A DNA stretch of 64,000 nucleotides from Dryococelus australis (lineage: Eukaryota; Arthropoda; Insecta; Phasmatodea; Phasmatidae), in contig CM057009.1 in NCBI GenBank assembly GCA_029891345.1, positions 233,173,178 through 233,237,177 on the forward strand, given 5' to 3'. A program made the position numbers and the translations under genes. Each line of letters begins with the position of its first letter. Positions within the stretch are counted from its first letter, which is position 1. This document shows positions 12,085 to 22,397 of this stretch, piece after piece. Under the pieces are notes generated by a model. It was given only the letters and a program-made list of their open reading frames with translations, was not told the origin of the DNA and ran no database searches.

Positions 12085-12716
12085 TTAGTGTTGACAATTT
12101 GCATATTCACTCCACAAACATCTGGCGGGACATACTGGATCCTTACATACCGTAATGTGCCTAAGTTGATCAATATATGTAACGTGCTCTTCTCTTTCAT
12201 GTCGTTCCATGGTTTCAATTACTACAGCGCAATTTTCCGAATCCCGAGGTCTCACGCAACCCATATATGTATAACCACATGGTAATTCAGTCTTTCGGTC
12301 AATTTTAATGCACATGGTTTTGATAATTTGCCAATCAAAATTATAATAATGTAATACTTCCCATTTGACAGTCTTCAAATACGTTGCGCATTTTGCGTTG
12401 CAGGGAATGCTAAACCTCTGAAAATGCGTCATCGCCGGATGTTTACAATACGTAAAGTGTTCATATCCATTGCAGTGTTGTACATGATTTTCCGACTCGT
12501 GAGTATAGTACGAGCTTATGCAACACTGATAATAATTCGGAACCCCACAAGGTAGTTCTGAAGCCAATTCTCAATGTTCCTGATTCGCACCGTACATTAC
12601 AATGTTTCGATCGAAATGTTTGGTTGATATACTGATCAAGTTGTGACCTTCGTCGTAATAACGTATTACAAATGCCATGGTTTCTGTATTACTGACGAAT
12701 CGCATAATGTCTGCCA
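12085..12716 (-). pseudogene. cysteine-rich viral-type protein gene
   Basis: The minus strand encodes a region of about 200 codons, the longest open piece being 160 codons (12,085-12,567). It holds about 18 cysteines in spaced pairs (for example YQCCISS, HCNGYEHFTYC, CGYTYMGC, CKDPVCPARC), suggesting a disulphide-bonded exported or envelope protein. An N-terminal piece starts at MADIMRFVSNTE. The Cys spacing is not a clear chitin-binding or PIF pattern, so no name is given. The gene appears broken. Confidence 0.45.
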
Positions 12717-12802
12717 TTCAGTATATAGGAGTAGTTGCAAAAAATGTTTTTTTTTCTGTAACCATTGGCGTCCCACGGGGAGTCTACATTTTATTTTTTA
12801 GG

Positions 12803-12925
12803 GGGAAATAAATCACCTTCCAAATAAATTGCATTTTTTTGAGGTGGCCGGAATCCCCCCCACCCCAAACTAGACAGAATCACCATAAAAATTATATTTG
12901 GAAGGTGGTTTAATCCTCCTTTTGT
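12803..12925. repeat. small palindromic (MITE-like) element, copy 1
   Basis: Bounded by GGGGGAAATAAATCACCTTCC on the left and the reverse-related GGAAGGTGGTTTAATCCTCC on the right, with a pyrimidine-rich centre. It is a diverged relative of the clearer element at 13.21-13.32 kb. Confidence 0.6.
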
Positions 12926-13212
12926 TATAAACAATATAATATGTGTATTTTTTTTTTAGTTTTTCTTAGTTATAATTAATATTCATATGGTGGTCTGTAA
13001 ACACGAGTTTAGTTGGTCTGTTTTAACCGTTCAGTGTAATGCCGTTGACGATTAGCATAATGTCTGCAAGTGTATAAGTAGAAATCGTTGCAAAAATACT
13101 TTTTTTTTTTTGTAATCGCAGAAGGCGGGGAAAAATAAGTCTACATTTTATTTTAGCCCTTTACTACACAATGTATCATATATGCGATGCCATAAAACCA
13201 AGTCAATTTATA

Positions 13213-13317
13213 AAAAGGGGGACTGAATCACCTTCCAAATAAACCGATTTTTTTGTAGGGGGGACTTTCGGCCCCCTTTAAAAATTCGGTCAGTTAGGAA
13301 GGTGATTCAGTCCCCTC
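13213..13317. repeat. small palindromic (MITE-like) element, copy 2
   Basis: The ends GGGGGACTGAATCACCTTCC and GGAAGGTGATTCAGTCCCC are near-perfect inverted repeats about 105 bp apart outside to outside. The centre holds GGGGGGACTTTCGGCCCCC. The hairpin form and two copies 400 bp apart suggest a tiny non-autonomous DNA element. Confidence 0.75.
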
Positions 13318-13339
13318 TCTTATACAATGTATGATTTTA

Positions 13340-13560
13340 CATCTTACGTAATGATAGTTTATTGTCATTTTCTACCAGATTTTTTAATGTTTCAATTACT
13401 AAGTCTTTGTAATCCGAATTCAGTAATTTAATGAAATGATATTTGGGTACATATTAAATGTTGCATCGTCTCAATTCGTTTTTTCAGACAATTCACCACG
13501 TTGATGTTGTTTGGCACATAGTTGGAGCGCATAATTTCGTGAATTTTTGGTAGGTATTAT
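13340..13560 (-). pseudogene. decayed viral-type frame, unrecognised
   Basis: Minus-strand coding-like stretches include IHEIMRSNYVPNNINVVN and a C-terminal KDLVIETLKNLVENDN. These are helix-rich and similar in style to the next frame upstream, to which they may belong. No family recognised. Confidence 0.35.
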
Positions 13561-13593
13561 CGTTTTTTTTTTTTTTCACGGTAGTGGACAGTT

Positions 13594-13857
13594 TCAACCA
13601 TTCAGTGCAATGCCATTGACGACTCGCATAATATCTGCCAGTGTATAAGTAGGTATATTGAGAATTTTCGTAGACTTGTAGGTAACCATCACAACAATCT
13701 TATAGAGTACGACTTCTGACGAAATACCTGCCTGTATATTGTTTATGTGAATAATGTTTAGTAATTTCGAATCGTCCAGTCTTTTCATCACCTGTTTGTA
13801 ATATTCAATTTCCAAAAAAATTGATGAGATATCATTCTTTCGACCTTGGCCTACCAT
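13594..13857 (-). CDS. 87-residue viral-type frame
   Basis: An open minus-strand frame, MVGQGRKNDISSIFLEIEYY..., ending with YTLADIMRVVNGIALNG. That ending is the part copied elsewhere at 13.0 and 12.7 kb. Mixed helix and strand; no known domain. Confidence 0.4.
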   Translation of the reverse strand: MVGQGRKNDISSIFLEIEYYKQVMKRLDDSKLLNIIHINNIQAGISSEVVLYKIVVMVTYKSTKILNIPTYTLADIMRVVNGIALNG

Positions 13858-13967
13858 CTTTGCGAGCTTTCGACACTGTCCGTTTTTATTTTATCCATAT
13901 ATATTTGTATTTTACCTTAGTTATAAATTAAAGGTTTTTCTCAGAGTGTTTTGCTTATTAGAAATAA

Positions 13968-14640
13968 TTACATTGTTAGTTTTTTGCCTTGTATGCTAAT
14001 CTCGGAATAATTATCGACTAAAATAAGGGTACCGTCCTCCACATCGCCACTCTCATGACTTTCGTCGTAGGGGGGAGTCGAAGGTTTTATGATTACCATT
14101 TCCCGCAAGACTCGGCCGCCACCGCAAAACTGAAATAACACGCCGTTCTCGTCGCCGGAGTCTTTAAAGTGGCCGAAAGTCGAGTGTAGGCACACCAAGC
14201 TATCGTAGTTCTTACAGTCGAAATGTTTAAACACGTTTGACACTCGTAAAATTTCCTTCAAAGGATCCATATTGTTTCGTTTTTCCATTTGCGAAACACA
14301 TGGCGCTCTTGAAGAGAGGAATCGCTGTGTCTCAAGCCACATCCATCGCGAGTTGTTTGGCAATATTTTGAACTATCGTAAAGCCAGAATTCAAAGTTCA
14401 TTTCGACTCGTCGACGATGTTTATTAGGGCAAAATATATTACGTAGTCATTTTTGTATAAATAGAATAACTTTACCGAAATATCATCAAATGCAAAAGAC
14501 AGCATGTCGTGTTTGGTACTGGTAAAATTAAAATTTACGTACAAGTTTCGGGAAAGCTCTTTCCATTTAAATTTGTCAGCAGACTTTGCATTATGATCGA
14601 AACACAAATTGATATAGCGATGGGTTACAAAGTTATTTCT
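13968..14640 (-). pseudogene. decayed viral-type gene of about 220 codons
   Basis: Two minus-strand pieces lie close together: 14,398-14,607 ('SRNLYVNFNFTSTKHDML...DDISVKLFYLYKND') and 13,968-14,363, which ends in an acidic tail (YDESHESGDVEDGTLILVDN). Composition and spacing suggest one gene. No homologue recognised. It appears broken. Confidence 0.4.
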
Positions 14641-15149
14641 GAAACCAAAAATAAATAGATATTTTATGGCTGGAGTTATATTCTGTTGTCGGCGACGTCT
14701 AAAGTGATGGAGGTGGCAATGGTGGTGGAGACAGATTAGATATCTCTAGATGTTTTACAAAATGTTCATGTTTGGGTGCATTAAAAACTTTTCAGTTATT
14801 AAAACCAACACGACTATAATAATCAATAATATTATCCGCAAAAGAAATAAACACATATTATGGAATATAGAAATGAATCACAATTGAAAAAATTATTATT
14901 AATTTTGATTTTTATTAGTAATTGTTAGAGTATTAACAGTCCTATTATTAAAATAAACAGAATGAAATGCCTGGAGGGGGCAAGGGTACCTGTAATGGTG
15001 TCTACATAAACCCTCCAGGCAGCATCATAGTTGGTGTGGGAGGTGCCATTCCCATTACATGCGCACCAGCATAAGGTGGTGGTGCCGAAGGTGCCAAAGG
15101 TGCCAAAGGTACCGACGGTTCCGAAGGTGATGAAGATGGATTCCTTCTT
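14641..15149. other. intergenic; short GAKGAKG-type repeat
   Basis: AT-rich to about 14.95 kb, then a GC-richer patch. Near 15.09-15.13 kb the trinucleotide-periodic GGTGCCAAAGGTGCCAAAGG would read as Gly-X-Y triplets on the plus strand, but only for about seven triplets. Confidence 0.4.
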
Positions 15150-15728
15150 TTAACAGACCTCATCCTCCTCCTCTAAGAATAAGATGAGATCCTTGATGTT
15201 AAAGGAGATGACATCCTTAGCATCGAAGGAGACGGCATCCTCGACGTAGGTGATGACGTCATCGGCATTAAAGGGGATGTCCTCTTCAATGTCAAGGGGT
15301 ATGACTTCTTCCGCGTCAAAGGGGATGACCTCTTCGGAGTCGAAGGGGATGAACTCTTCGGCGTCGAAGAAGATGCCCTCTTTGACATCGAAGGGGATGA
15401 CCTCTTCGGTGTCGAAGGAGATGGCCTCTTCGGTGTCGAAGAGCATGACATCCTCGGCATTGAAGAATTTGGCGTCGTCGTCATCAAGGGCGATGAGGTC
15501 TTCGATGTTGAAGATGCCAAATACTTCAAAGTTGCAGGCGTTTGCCTCTTCAATGTCGGAGGTGTTCGCCCCTTCGATGGCCGCTTCGTCACCGATGTTG
15601 ATGGCCTCTTCAGCGTAGACGGCAACATCATTGGCTTCAAAGATTGTCATCTCGGCCACTGGCAACCACCACAAACCATTCACGGTTGGTTGGCCACCGG
15701 CTGATGGGGTTGATGTCGTTTGTCGCAA
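15150..15728 (-). CDS. acidic octapeptide-repeat protein (192 residues)
   Basis: An uninterrupted minus-strand frame from ATG. Residues about 85-165 are a tandem array of the eight-residue unit F-D-x-E-E-x-I-P (24 bp): units such as FDTEEAIS, FDTEEVIP, FDAEEFIP, FDSEEVIP and LDIEEDIP. The protein is strongly acidic with hydrophobic residues at fixed spacing. Two other frames across the array are also open. Several differences between units (ttc/ttt, gac/gat, gag/gaa, atc/ata) are silent only in this acidic frame, which favours it as the real one. GC content is well above that of its neighbours. Host or viral origin is unclear; function unknown. Confidence 0.55.
   Translation of the reverse strand: MRQTTSTPSAGGQPTVNGLWWLPVAEMTIFEANDVAVYAEEAINIGDEAAIEGANTSDIEEANACNFEVFGIFNIEDLIALDDDDAKFFNAEDVMLFDTEEAISFDTEEVIPFDVKEGIFFDAEEFIPFDSEEVIPFDAEEVIPLDIEEDIPFNADDVITYVEDAVSFDAKDVISFNIKDLILFLEEEDEVC
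15261..15480 (-). repeat. 24-bp minisatellite coding the octapeptide array
   Basis: About nine imperfect 24-bp units (GAAGAGGTCATCCCCTTCGA plus four bases) in the acidic repeat frame. Unit length is a multiple of three, so copy-number change keeps the frame open. Confidence 0.85.
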
Positions 15729-16293
15729 AGTTCACTGCTTATATACTCTGGCTTCGATTGGGACACTTGGAGAAAAAAAAAACCCTTGGCTCTTACCAGG
15801 ACACTAGGAGAAAAACATACTCTGTCTCCTACCCAGGACACTAGGAGAAGAAAAAAAGTAAGAAGGTAGAGGAGGGGGGAAACGTGAGGGGAACCTCCTT
15901 TTTGCATAGTAAAAAAAAGTTATTTCTGCCCCGAGATAATTCTCTCATAATAATGATGCCAAGTTGAGTAATGTATGAGAGTCGCCTCACCGGCCCACGT
16001 ACGAACACTAGTCATGACTTTGAGCAAGCAGGTGCATATCAGATACACCGATGAGAAAAAAAGAAACATTAATGTATGAGTGCGCGAAGTAAAAAAGAAA
16101 AAACTCACTCATAGAGCAATCCCTCCTTACTACCCTGAAATACGAAATAAAAAATTTACTCGGTGCGTGTATTAACACCACACACTTTGGTATAGTGTCA
16201 GTGTGCTAGGGATAGCAGATATAACACTGTTTAGTAGCAGTGTTTTTTTTTATCACTCTTAGTAGTAGTGACCGTTAGTCAAGTTTGGCAGAA

Positions 16294-16544
16294 ATGGATA
16301 AGATTGGCGCAAAAAAGACAAAGTTAAACGGTTTATTTGAAGGAATGGGGGATATATTTATAAATATTTATGATAGTATTTTGATGCACCATAGTAAAAA
16401 AAAATTCAATTACTATTTGCAAAATATACAGAAGCAAAAGAAGAATTGGAAAAAATGCTAGAGGTTCAAAATAAAATAAGGAAGGAGTTGGTTAAGGAGT
16501 ATAAAGAGTTCCGGGAAGAATTGTACAAATATAAAACTTCATGA
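16294..16544 (+). pseudogene. decayed coiled-coil gene
   Basis: A plus-strand frame starts MDKIGAKKTKLNGLFEGMGD. The region ends in a highly charged coiled-coil-like stretch (EELEKMLEVQNKIRKEL, then KEYKEFREELYKY). The helix heptads are visible by eye. It sits downstream of the repeat-coding frame and is probably broken. No family recognised. Confidence 0.4.
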
Positions 16545-16839
16545 AAAAGAAATAGTAAAAGAATCATGAAAGCATTGTCAATGTAACATTACACAGAGAT
16601 GCAGGTTATGTAAAAAAATTAAAAAGTCTGCTTTCCTTAGAAGCAAAAGAAAGAAAGTATTAAGAGTAAATTTTTGTTTGAGTTTAGAGTGTTTTTTGTT
16701 TAATTTTAGGGTAAAACAGATTGTTACATATTTATTTTTTTCACAGCACGTTAACAAGCGAATGTTGGGGGAAAGGGCGAAAGAGAGGAGCCGTAAACAA
16801 CTTTATCAACTTTACAGTGGCTCCTCTTACAACTTCAGT

Positions 16840-17084
16840 GGTTGTCCCTCGTCAAGCCACAGAAGTCTCTCTCCCAGCTATCCCGCACCCAGCCGCAGGA
16901 GCCACTCACTCGGCAGCAGCAGCTCCAGCGGCTGTCCCCCGCCCAGCCACAGGAGCATCTCACCCGGCAGCAGCAACTCCAGCAGCTGTCCCTCGCTCAG
17001 CCACAGACCCAGCAGCAGAAGCAGATCCCTCCTCTCTCCCCACACACCCCAGTCACTACCACAACCCTAACTACAGCTCTTAGC
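16840..17084 (+). repeat. 54-bp tandem repeat, possible Gln/Pro- or Ala-rich coding
   Basis: Two full and two partial 54-bp units containing CAGCCACAGGAGC and CGGCAGCAGCA. All three plus-strand frames are open (Ser-rich, Ala/Pro-rich, Gln-rich). Of seven differences between the two full units, four are silent in the Gln-rich frame (QPQE-LTRQQQLQ), three in the Ala-rich frame and none in the Ser-rich frame. A coding call therefore leans to the Gln-rich frame but is not secure. GC is far above the surroundings. Confidence 0.5.
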
Positions 17085-17089
17085 TAAAT

Positions 17090-17450
17090 TCGAGCTGTGT
17101 AGGGGGGTGTATCGTAGGGAGAGCAGTGTAGGGGAAGTTTTTCAATTGTATGATTTCAGATAGTATGGATAACTTTTTTAAATTATAACCCTTTACAAAA
17201 ATTATATATCCTACCTAACCCATTGGATCCCAATTCCTATTGTAAATTTGTACCCTCGGGTAAATATTAATTAATTTTATATACGTTTTTAAAAAATAGG
17301 TTGTTTTATATATTTAATATTTCATTCTTTTATATATGTAATAATTTATATTTTTATATTTGTAATATTTTTTATAATTACATTATTTTTTAATAAATTT
17401 TATTTATTACAAAAAACGGTATTAATTAATTTTTTTATATTACCTTCAGG
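17090..17450. other. AT-rich spacer
   Basis: Long A/T runs (17.27-17.44 kb) with TTTTATATAT phrases. No gene. It lies 3' of the minus-strand gene that follows. Confidence 0.5.
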
Positions 17451-17452
17451 AA

Positions 17453-18440
17453 TCACCTGTCTCTTGGAAGTTCAATAAAGTGTTTAAACTCATTCAGCCA
17501 AACTGAATTTAAGAAAATGTTTGGCGAGCAAAATAAAGTATGCATTTTGTTGGAGCGGCCAAACACTTTGTAAAAAGCTCGTATCAAACGAGGTTCGAAA
17601 TAACAAGAATGTTCGTACATTTTGGCCGTATCCTTTTCTCCAATCTTTCCTATCTGAGCTTGTAAAACACGATTGCAAATCGCATTCATGATTAGTGAAC
17701 TTGACGTGATTATTTGTCCCATAATATCTGAATGTATGGAAACACATTGAACGTCAATTACATTTTGTGAAGTGTGTTCATGGTTACTTTTGATTGAACA
17801 TGCCAAATTATGAGCTGGTCGTTTGACGAAATGTCTTATGCCGCACGATGTAGCATTTTTTGTTTTTACAGAAGTTGTAAACTCAGTTTTCATATTTCCC
17901 GCATAAATATCGAGCAAGTGAAAAAATACACTTCTCCAGGTAGCGGCATACTCTTCTACAGCGAGTGTGAAAAAAGACGGTCTGAAAATCATAGTATCAA
18001 AGTTTTCCAATTTAGGTACAAAGTATACATCGGCAAAATTTTTTGCACTAATGTACTCTTTAAAAAGGTTGTATATGTAGTCTCCCGATTGGAGTAGGCT
18101 ATCAACTAAATGGATAAATCTCAACGGTGATGTCAAGTATTCATTTAAAGATAGGCCATTAGGCGGTATTGAGACTTTGACCGATCCTCGGATAGAGTTG
18201 CGATTACATTCGTATACAAACATAGTGTGTAATTCCAATTTCGTGAATAGAGGAGTACCGTCCTAGTTCATTGCCAGTCCAGTCGAATGATATGCGTGTT
18301 CCACCGTGGTTTTATTGGAATCATAAATCAGGGAGCAGTTGTGTGCGATGACTCATGAATAGAATTTTTGTACTTGCACGTGAGTGAAAGCCGATGTTGG
18401 TCGTAAATTTCGTTTTTTCTGCATAGAAAACACGATTCAT
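17453..18440 (-). pseudogene. viral-type gene of about 320 codons
   Basis: The longest piece (17,453-18,238) is 261 codons without interruption. A coding-like start, MNRVFYAEKTKFTTNIGF, lies at 18,440 on the same strand. The protein looks globular, with hydrophobic strands (FADVYFVPKLENFDTMIF), a central Lys/Ser/His-rich segment and a C-terminal helix (LNSVWLNEFKHFIEL). There is no signal peptide. Size and position would suit a viral capsid or transcription protein, but I see no diagnostic motif. The gene as a whole appears broken. Confidence 0.45.
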
Positions 18441-18540
18441 TATTTCTTTTTTTTTTTTTACTTTATAACTAGGTATATAAGGAGTCGCTGTTCCCTCGAT
18501 GGTCTTATTGTGAAAGTAGCAGTTGTTGTAACAAGATTAG

Positions 18541-18880
18541 TTAATCTTTCGAGTTAATTTCAAAAGTTTGAGAGGACGACAGTCGTTTGACATATAGATA
18601 GTCTTTGAGTGTGGTGTTTGGGAACTTGGCCCAAAAATCTTTAAACTTTAACGGAATGTAAGTATTGTTATTAAGATCAGTATCAAATTTCTCATCGAAA
18701 TATTCATCAGAGTCTTTGTCATCGTCATTTTCACGAGTGTAAATCCATTCCAAGAGACCGTTGCCAAAATACATGTAATACTGTTTAAATTCGTCCAACG
18801 TTTGCAGTTTTGGGTCATTGTAGATATTTTTTTAATATTTCTAATTCTCTGGTCATTGTAAAACTTAGTTTGTTAGCCAT
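18541..18880 (-). pseudogene. small acidic viral-type gene
   Basis: A minus-strand reading region starts MANKLSFTMTRELEIL. The main open piece (18,541-18,798) has an acidic centre (ENDDDKDSDEYFDEKFD) and a basic C-terminus (DYLYVKRLSSSQTFEI). A TATATAAG-like AT patch lies upstream of the start at about 18.89 kb. No family recognised. Confidence 0.4.
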
Positions 18881-19234
18881 GACTAAAGGTTCTTATATAA
18901 CAAAAAAATTTAGCCCTCCACGATCTTTAGTACACAAAATAAAATATTTATATTGAGGTCTTTCATCTACAACTATCAGATAAATGTGGTGGGTATCGAT
19001 GTCAAAACGATGAAGAGGCGTCAAGAAATCTTGGCTTGCCCCCTCTCGATATACTTTCTAGTTGCTGAAAACATGAAATACTAAATGTGCCAATTACTGA
19101 TTAAGTTATATGAACTGTGTATCTATTCAATCGTCGACACGACAATCTCACTGTAAACTAATTCAAACTCGTTGCTGGAAATTTTGACTCAAAATGCGGC
19201 AAGAACATTGCATGTTTCATATCATTTGATAAAA

Positions 19235-21419
19235 ATTGAATTCATCACCATGATTAACTTGAACACGGTATACAAATTTTTCATGAAAAATAATTGTGAA
19301 GAAAAAATACTACTTTACCATCCAGTCGACTGATGGGCATTTGATGTTGCAAATTGAATTGTATATCGATACTGTAACTTCAGAGGGGATATTGCAAAAT
19401 GTATCTGTCAAACTGAATCAACTACTATCTGAGCCAAAAGTTTAGGAAAATCGATTTTAACTCTGTGCTTATGCGAATTTATAATATTCTAGATGACACC
19501 ATCACAGACGATGACTTTCGTCACGAGTGTATGAGACATATCTTTCACATCGAGCCCTACAACAAAGAAATGTTTGATCCATTGAACGCTCAATACACAA
19601 ACATGCAAGTGTGCCACACCAAGTACATTGGTGGTAGCGTTTTGCATAAACTTACAGGTGAATCGAATGCAGACTCTATCATTTTCTACCACATGGAGCA
19701 GGCTTTAATTTACAATGAGAGGGACTGCGTGGCTGTGGTCGGACTTTACAACAAGTTAAATTTGGCAATTTTCACCAACCAATTGGCCAATCTCTTTAAC
19801 TGCAGCCTCGAAGACAGTTCGATGAGTGCCATTTCTCGCCAGATCGCGAATGCATTCCTGTATCATGCGCTATCCTTTGATATGTTACCAGGATACCAGA
19901 GCAATGATTCCGTATTACTAGCCATGTCCGATCTGAAATGTTTGCTGCTCGCCGAAAGAATGTCCGCGATGGACATTAGACCAATCTACACCAAACCAAA
20001 GTTCAAGTACACGAAAAAGAATATCCTGGTGCCGTCGTGTTTGCAAACCACAATCTTTTTTGGAATGTTATTCATAACGATGACAATATTTTCTACCGAA
20101 ACATCATCAACAAACGACTTTCCAGATCGACCGTCGGTTGCTGCTGTGCCAAAGCATTGAATTTAGTATTTGAAAATGCTTCGATATCTCGAGACACGTT
20201 CGATGAAATGCTGAGGCATGATGTAATTGCTCTGTATGTGATGAAAGACGAAAACCAAAATTATTCGGAATACATGTACATGATATATTCCGGACAGCCT
20301 ATCGGGAAGATGATACTTTCCGTCGCGGTACTAGAGTCGTTGGCAGGCGATACGCCTATTCTGATTCGTTTACTCTCACATGCCAAAACTCCATTCACCA
20401 TAAACTTTATAGAGTCTTTACTCGACTGTAGGAAAACTGTAAAGAAGCAAATGAAATCTCTAAAGTGTGAAATGCAAAATAAAAAAGAAGTCTCTGAAGA
20501 GAGGATTCAAAATATGAATCTAGAGTACTCGGTGTTGGATGCGAAGCAACTTTCTCTTAAAATTATGCTCAATTCAACCTACTAGCTTTTGGGCACTCCA
20601 TCTTTCAAGTTTGTCAGCATTCCCGTAGCTATAGGCACGATGTTGTTTGCACACAAACTTCTCATACATTTCTGTCGAATTACACCTGTGCTGTATCTAC
20701 TGTGCGCGATTCGTGATCACAAAGAAACAATAAACAACCTGACGGAAGAAGTGATCATGCAGCTGGCATATTTCATTCACCAAGATGCCTATGATACATA
20801 CTCTAATCTGGAAGCAAATAAAAAACTGATTGTGTACAACGAGACGAAACTCCGTGCAGTTGTTTGCAAAGTTCCGCGAGAGTATCGCGAAATGGTCTTT
20901 GATGCAGACACTGATGTTTATCAATTTACAAATATTTTGAAATTGGACAGTAACAGGTTTATCGAACTCATGAACAAGGAAATAAACATAATTAATGGAA
21001 GGGGTATCGTTCTCGAAGGCACTGAGATACTCGCATCTATTTCACTAGTGAAGAAAAAATAATTGCTTTTGACAAAACTGGTTGACTACAGTGTATTTTG
21101 CAGTAATCCAAACCAAGATGCACTGACCTTTTTCTTTGCGAATATGACCAAAGTAACCAACTGTTATAAATTTGAAAAATTCCTCGATTTCGAAAATGTA
21201 TTGTTTGCCATTTACAACTACCTCTATTTGGAAGATCAGATGGAATTGTACGAAAATGTAAAGATGGTTAGGCTCAAAAACTCACCTGCACATCAAAGGT
21301 ACATTGATGGTCTCGGTTCTTCCTACATTGACCGTAAGAAAACGGTGCTCTTGTATGATCCCGAAGACTGTCAGGCAGATCGATACTTGACATTGGAAAA
21401 TTATTCCAAATTACCTTAG
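19235..21419 (+). pseudogene. large viral-type gene (about 700 codons), unrecognised
   Basis: Four consecutive plus-strand open pieces (19,465-20,160; 20,037-20,585; 20,589-21,062; 21,063-21,419), plus coding-like sequence from about 19.24 kb, look like one large decayed gene with a few breaks. Composition is even throughout, with conserved-looking stretches (ITDDDFRHECMRHIFHIEPY, KVPREYREMVFDADTDVYQF, AHQRYIDGLGSSYIDRKK). Size fits a viral replication or transcription protein. I looked for polymerase (YGDTDS), RNA-polymerase (NADFDGD) and helicase (GxxxxGKS) motifs and found none. Confidence 0.5.
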
Positions 21420-21452
21420 AGACTTAAAATAAACAATGGTCCACGGCCCGAA

Positions 21453-21689
21453 ATGTATCAGATTAATTATGGTATATATCTACGCAATTACGTAAAAGTC
21501 ATATATGCAATTTTGAATCCAGCCATGCCTCAGACTTCCATGAAAACATACACAAAAACAGTCAATGAATTGTTTAAAAAATGGTTTGAAAGTTATGAAT
21601 TTTATCTAACAGAACACAAAGTTTATTTGGATATTGCAAATGGGAGATTTCCAAAAGAATGTAGTGAATGTGTCATTTACGACAAGTGA
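21453..21689 (+). CDS. 78-residue viral-type frame
   Basis: An ATG-started plus-strand frame 33 bp after the large gene: MYQINYGIYLRNYVKVIYAI, ending in CSECVIYDK. An AATAAA lies about 45 bp after its stop. The tight head-to-tail spacing is the main support. Confidence 0.45.
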   Translation: MYQINYGIYLRNYVKVIYAILNPAMPQTSMKTYTKTVNELFKKWFESYEFYLTEHKVYLDIANGRFPKECSECVIYDK

Positions 21690-21891
21690 TTCATAGAAGA
21701 TGTGAAAATAATTGGTAAAAAATTACAAATAAAAACTATATTTTTAAATATTTTATTTACTTGATTTTATAAAGATAATATACACATGAAGTTATTTTTT
21801 AAAGTACAATACAACATCTGGCTCGACTTGACCACACTTTAGAGAAACCCACATCTACTACATGGTTTATGATTGATTTTAAGTAACTTTT

Positions 21892-22389
21892 CTATGAAGG
21901 TTCAATTTGTATGGGTTTTTCTTCAATTTCATAACAAAAAACAGATATGTCAAAAACCTCACCATTGATGGCCATATTGATTGTATCACTAATAGATGTG
22001 CCAGATGCGTGATTGATGGGTATGTTGGTAGAGATGACTGCATAGTTTGCAACCTCACTGTTGAACACATTGACTACATTGTCTATAGCCTCGCTGTTGA
22101 AGAACGAGTCGATTGTGTTGTCACCAACCTCGTCGTTGACTGATGCATCAACGGCAGTGCCACCAACCTCGCCATTGATTGATGTATTGACAGCAGTATC
22201 ACCAACCTCGTCATTGATTAATGTATTGACTGCAGTGTCATCAACCCCACTATCGACAGATGTGTTGACGGCACTGTCCACTACCTCATCATTGACAGAC
22301 ATGGAAAAATAGATGGCGTTGTAGTTCATTATTCCATGTTTGATGAATCTGTTGTTCACAACCACACACACACCACATCTTCCACCCAT
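21892..22389 (-). CDS. protein with 13-residue tandem repeats
   Basis: An open 165-codon minus-strand frame. The centre has five to six copies of a 13-residue unit like VNDEVGDTAVNTS (39 bp): V-N-D-E-V-V-D-S-A-V-N-T-S, I-N-D-E-V-G-D-T-A-V-N-T-L and so on. Acidic and small residues alternate with Val/Ile, which suggests a beta-solenoid or extended repeat. It begins only 9 bp beyond the end of the MADF-domain frame on the same strand, so the two may be exons or parts of one gene. Confidence 0.5.
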   Translation of the reverse strand: MGGRCGVCVVVNNRFIKHGIMNYNAIYFSMSVNDEVVDSAVNTSVDSGVDDTAVNTLINDEVGDTAVNTSINGEVGGTAVDASVNDEVGDNTIDSFFNSEAIDNVVNVFNSEVANYAVISTNIPINHASGTSISDTINMAINGEVFDISVFCYEIEEKPIQIEPS

Positions 22390-22397
22390 ATTGTGGC

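Larger units (their letters stand above)
12702..13652. repeat. three local copies of one duplicated segment
   Basis: The segment TTGACGAYTMGCATAATRTC plus TGCMAGTGTATAAGTAG occurs at about 13,022-13,080 and 13,591-13,652, and in shorter form at 12,702-12,745. The first two copies in map order share a further 70 bp (T-run, then AGTCTACATTTTATTTT). On the minus strand each encodes a version of a 'LADIMR.VNGI' stretch, so parts of a reading frame have been copied locally. Confidence 0.75.

Noticed and set aside
15085-15140. Collagen-like Gly-X-Y run on the plus strand
   Set aside because: Only about seven triplets, with stops close on both sides.
15173-15640. Basic STPKRSSP-like repeat frame resembling SPKK DNA-binding or protamine-like proteins
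   Set aside because: It is a shifted frame of the acidic octapeptide array. Unit differences that are silent in the acidic frame change residues here, so the basic reading is probably a shadow.
21063-21419. DNA polymerase motif C in 'DADTDV' of the preceding piece
   Set aside because: It lacks the YGDTDS context and the other polymerase blocks.
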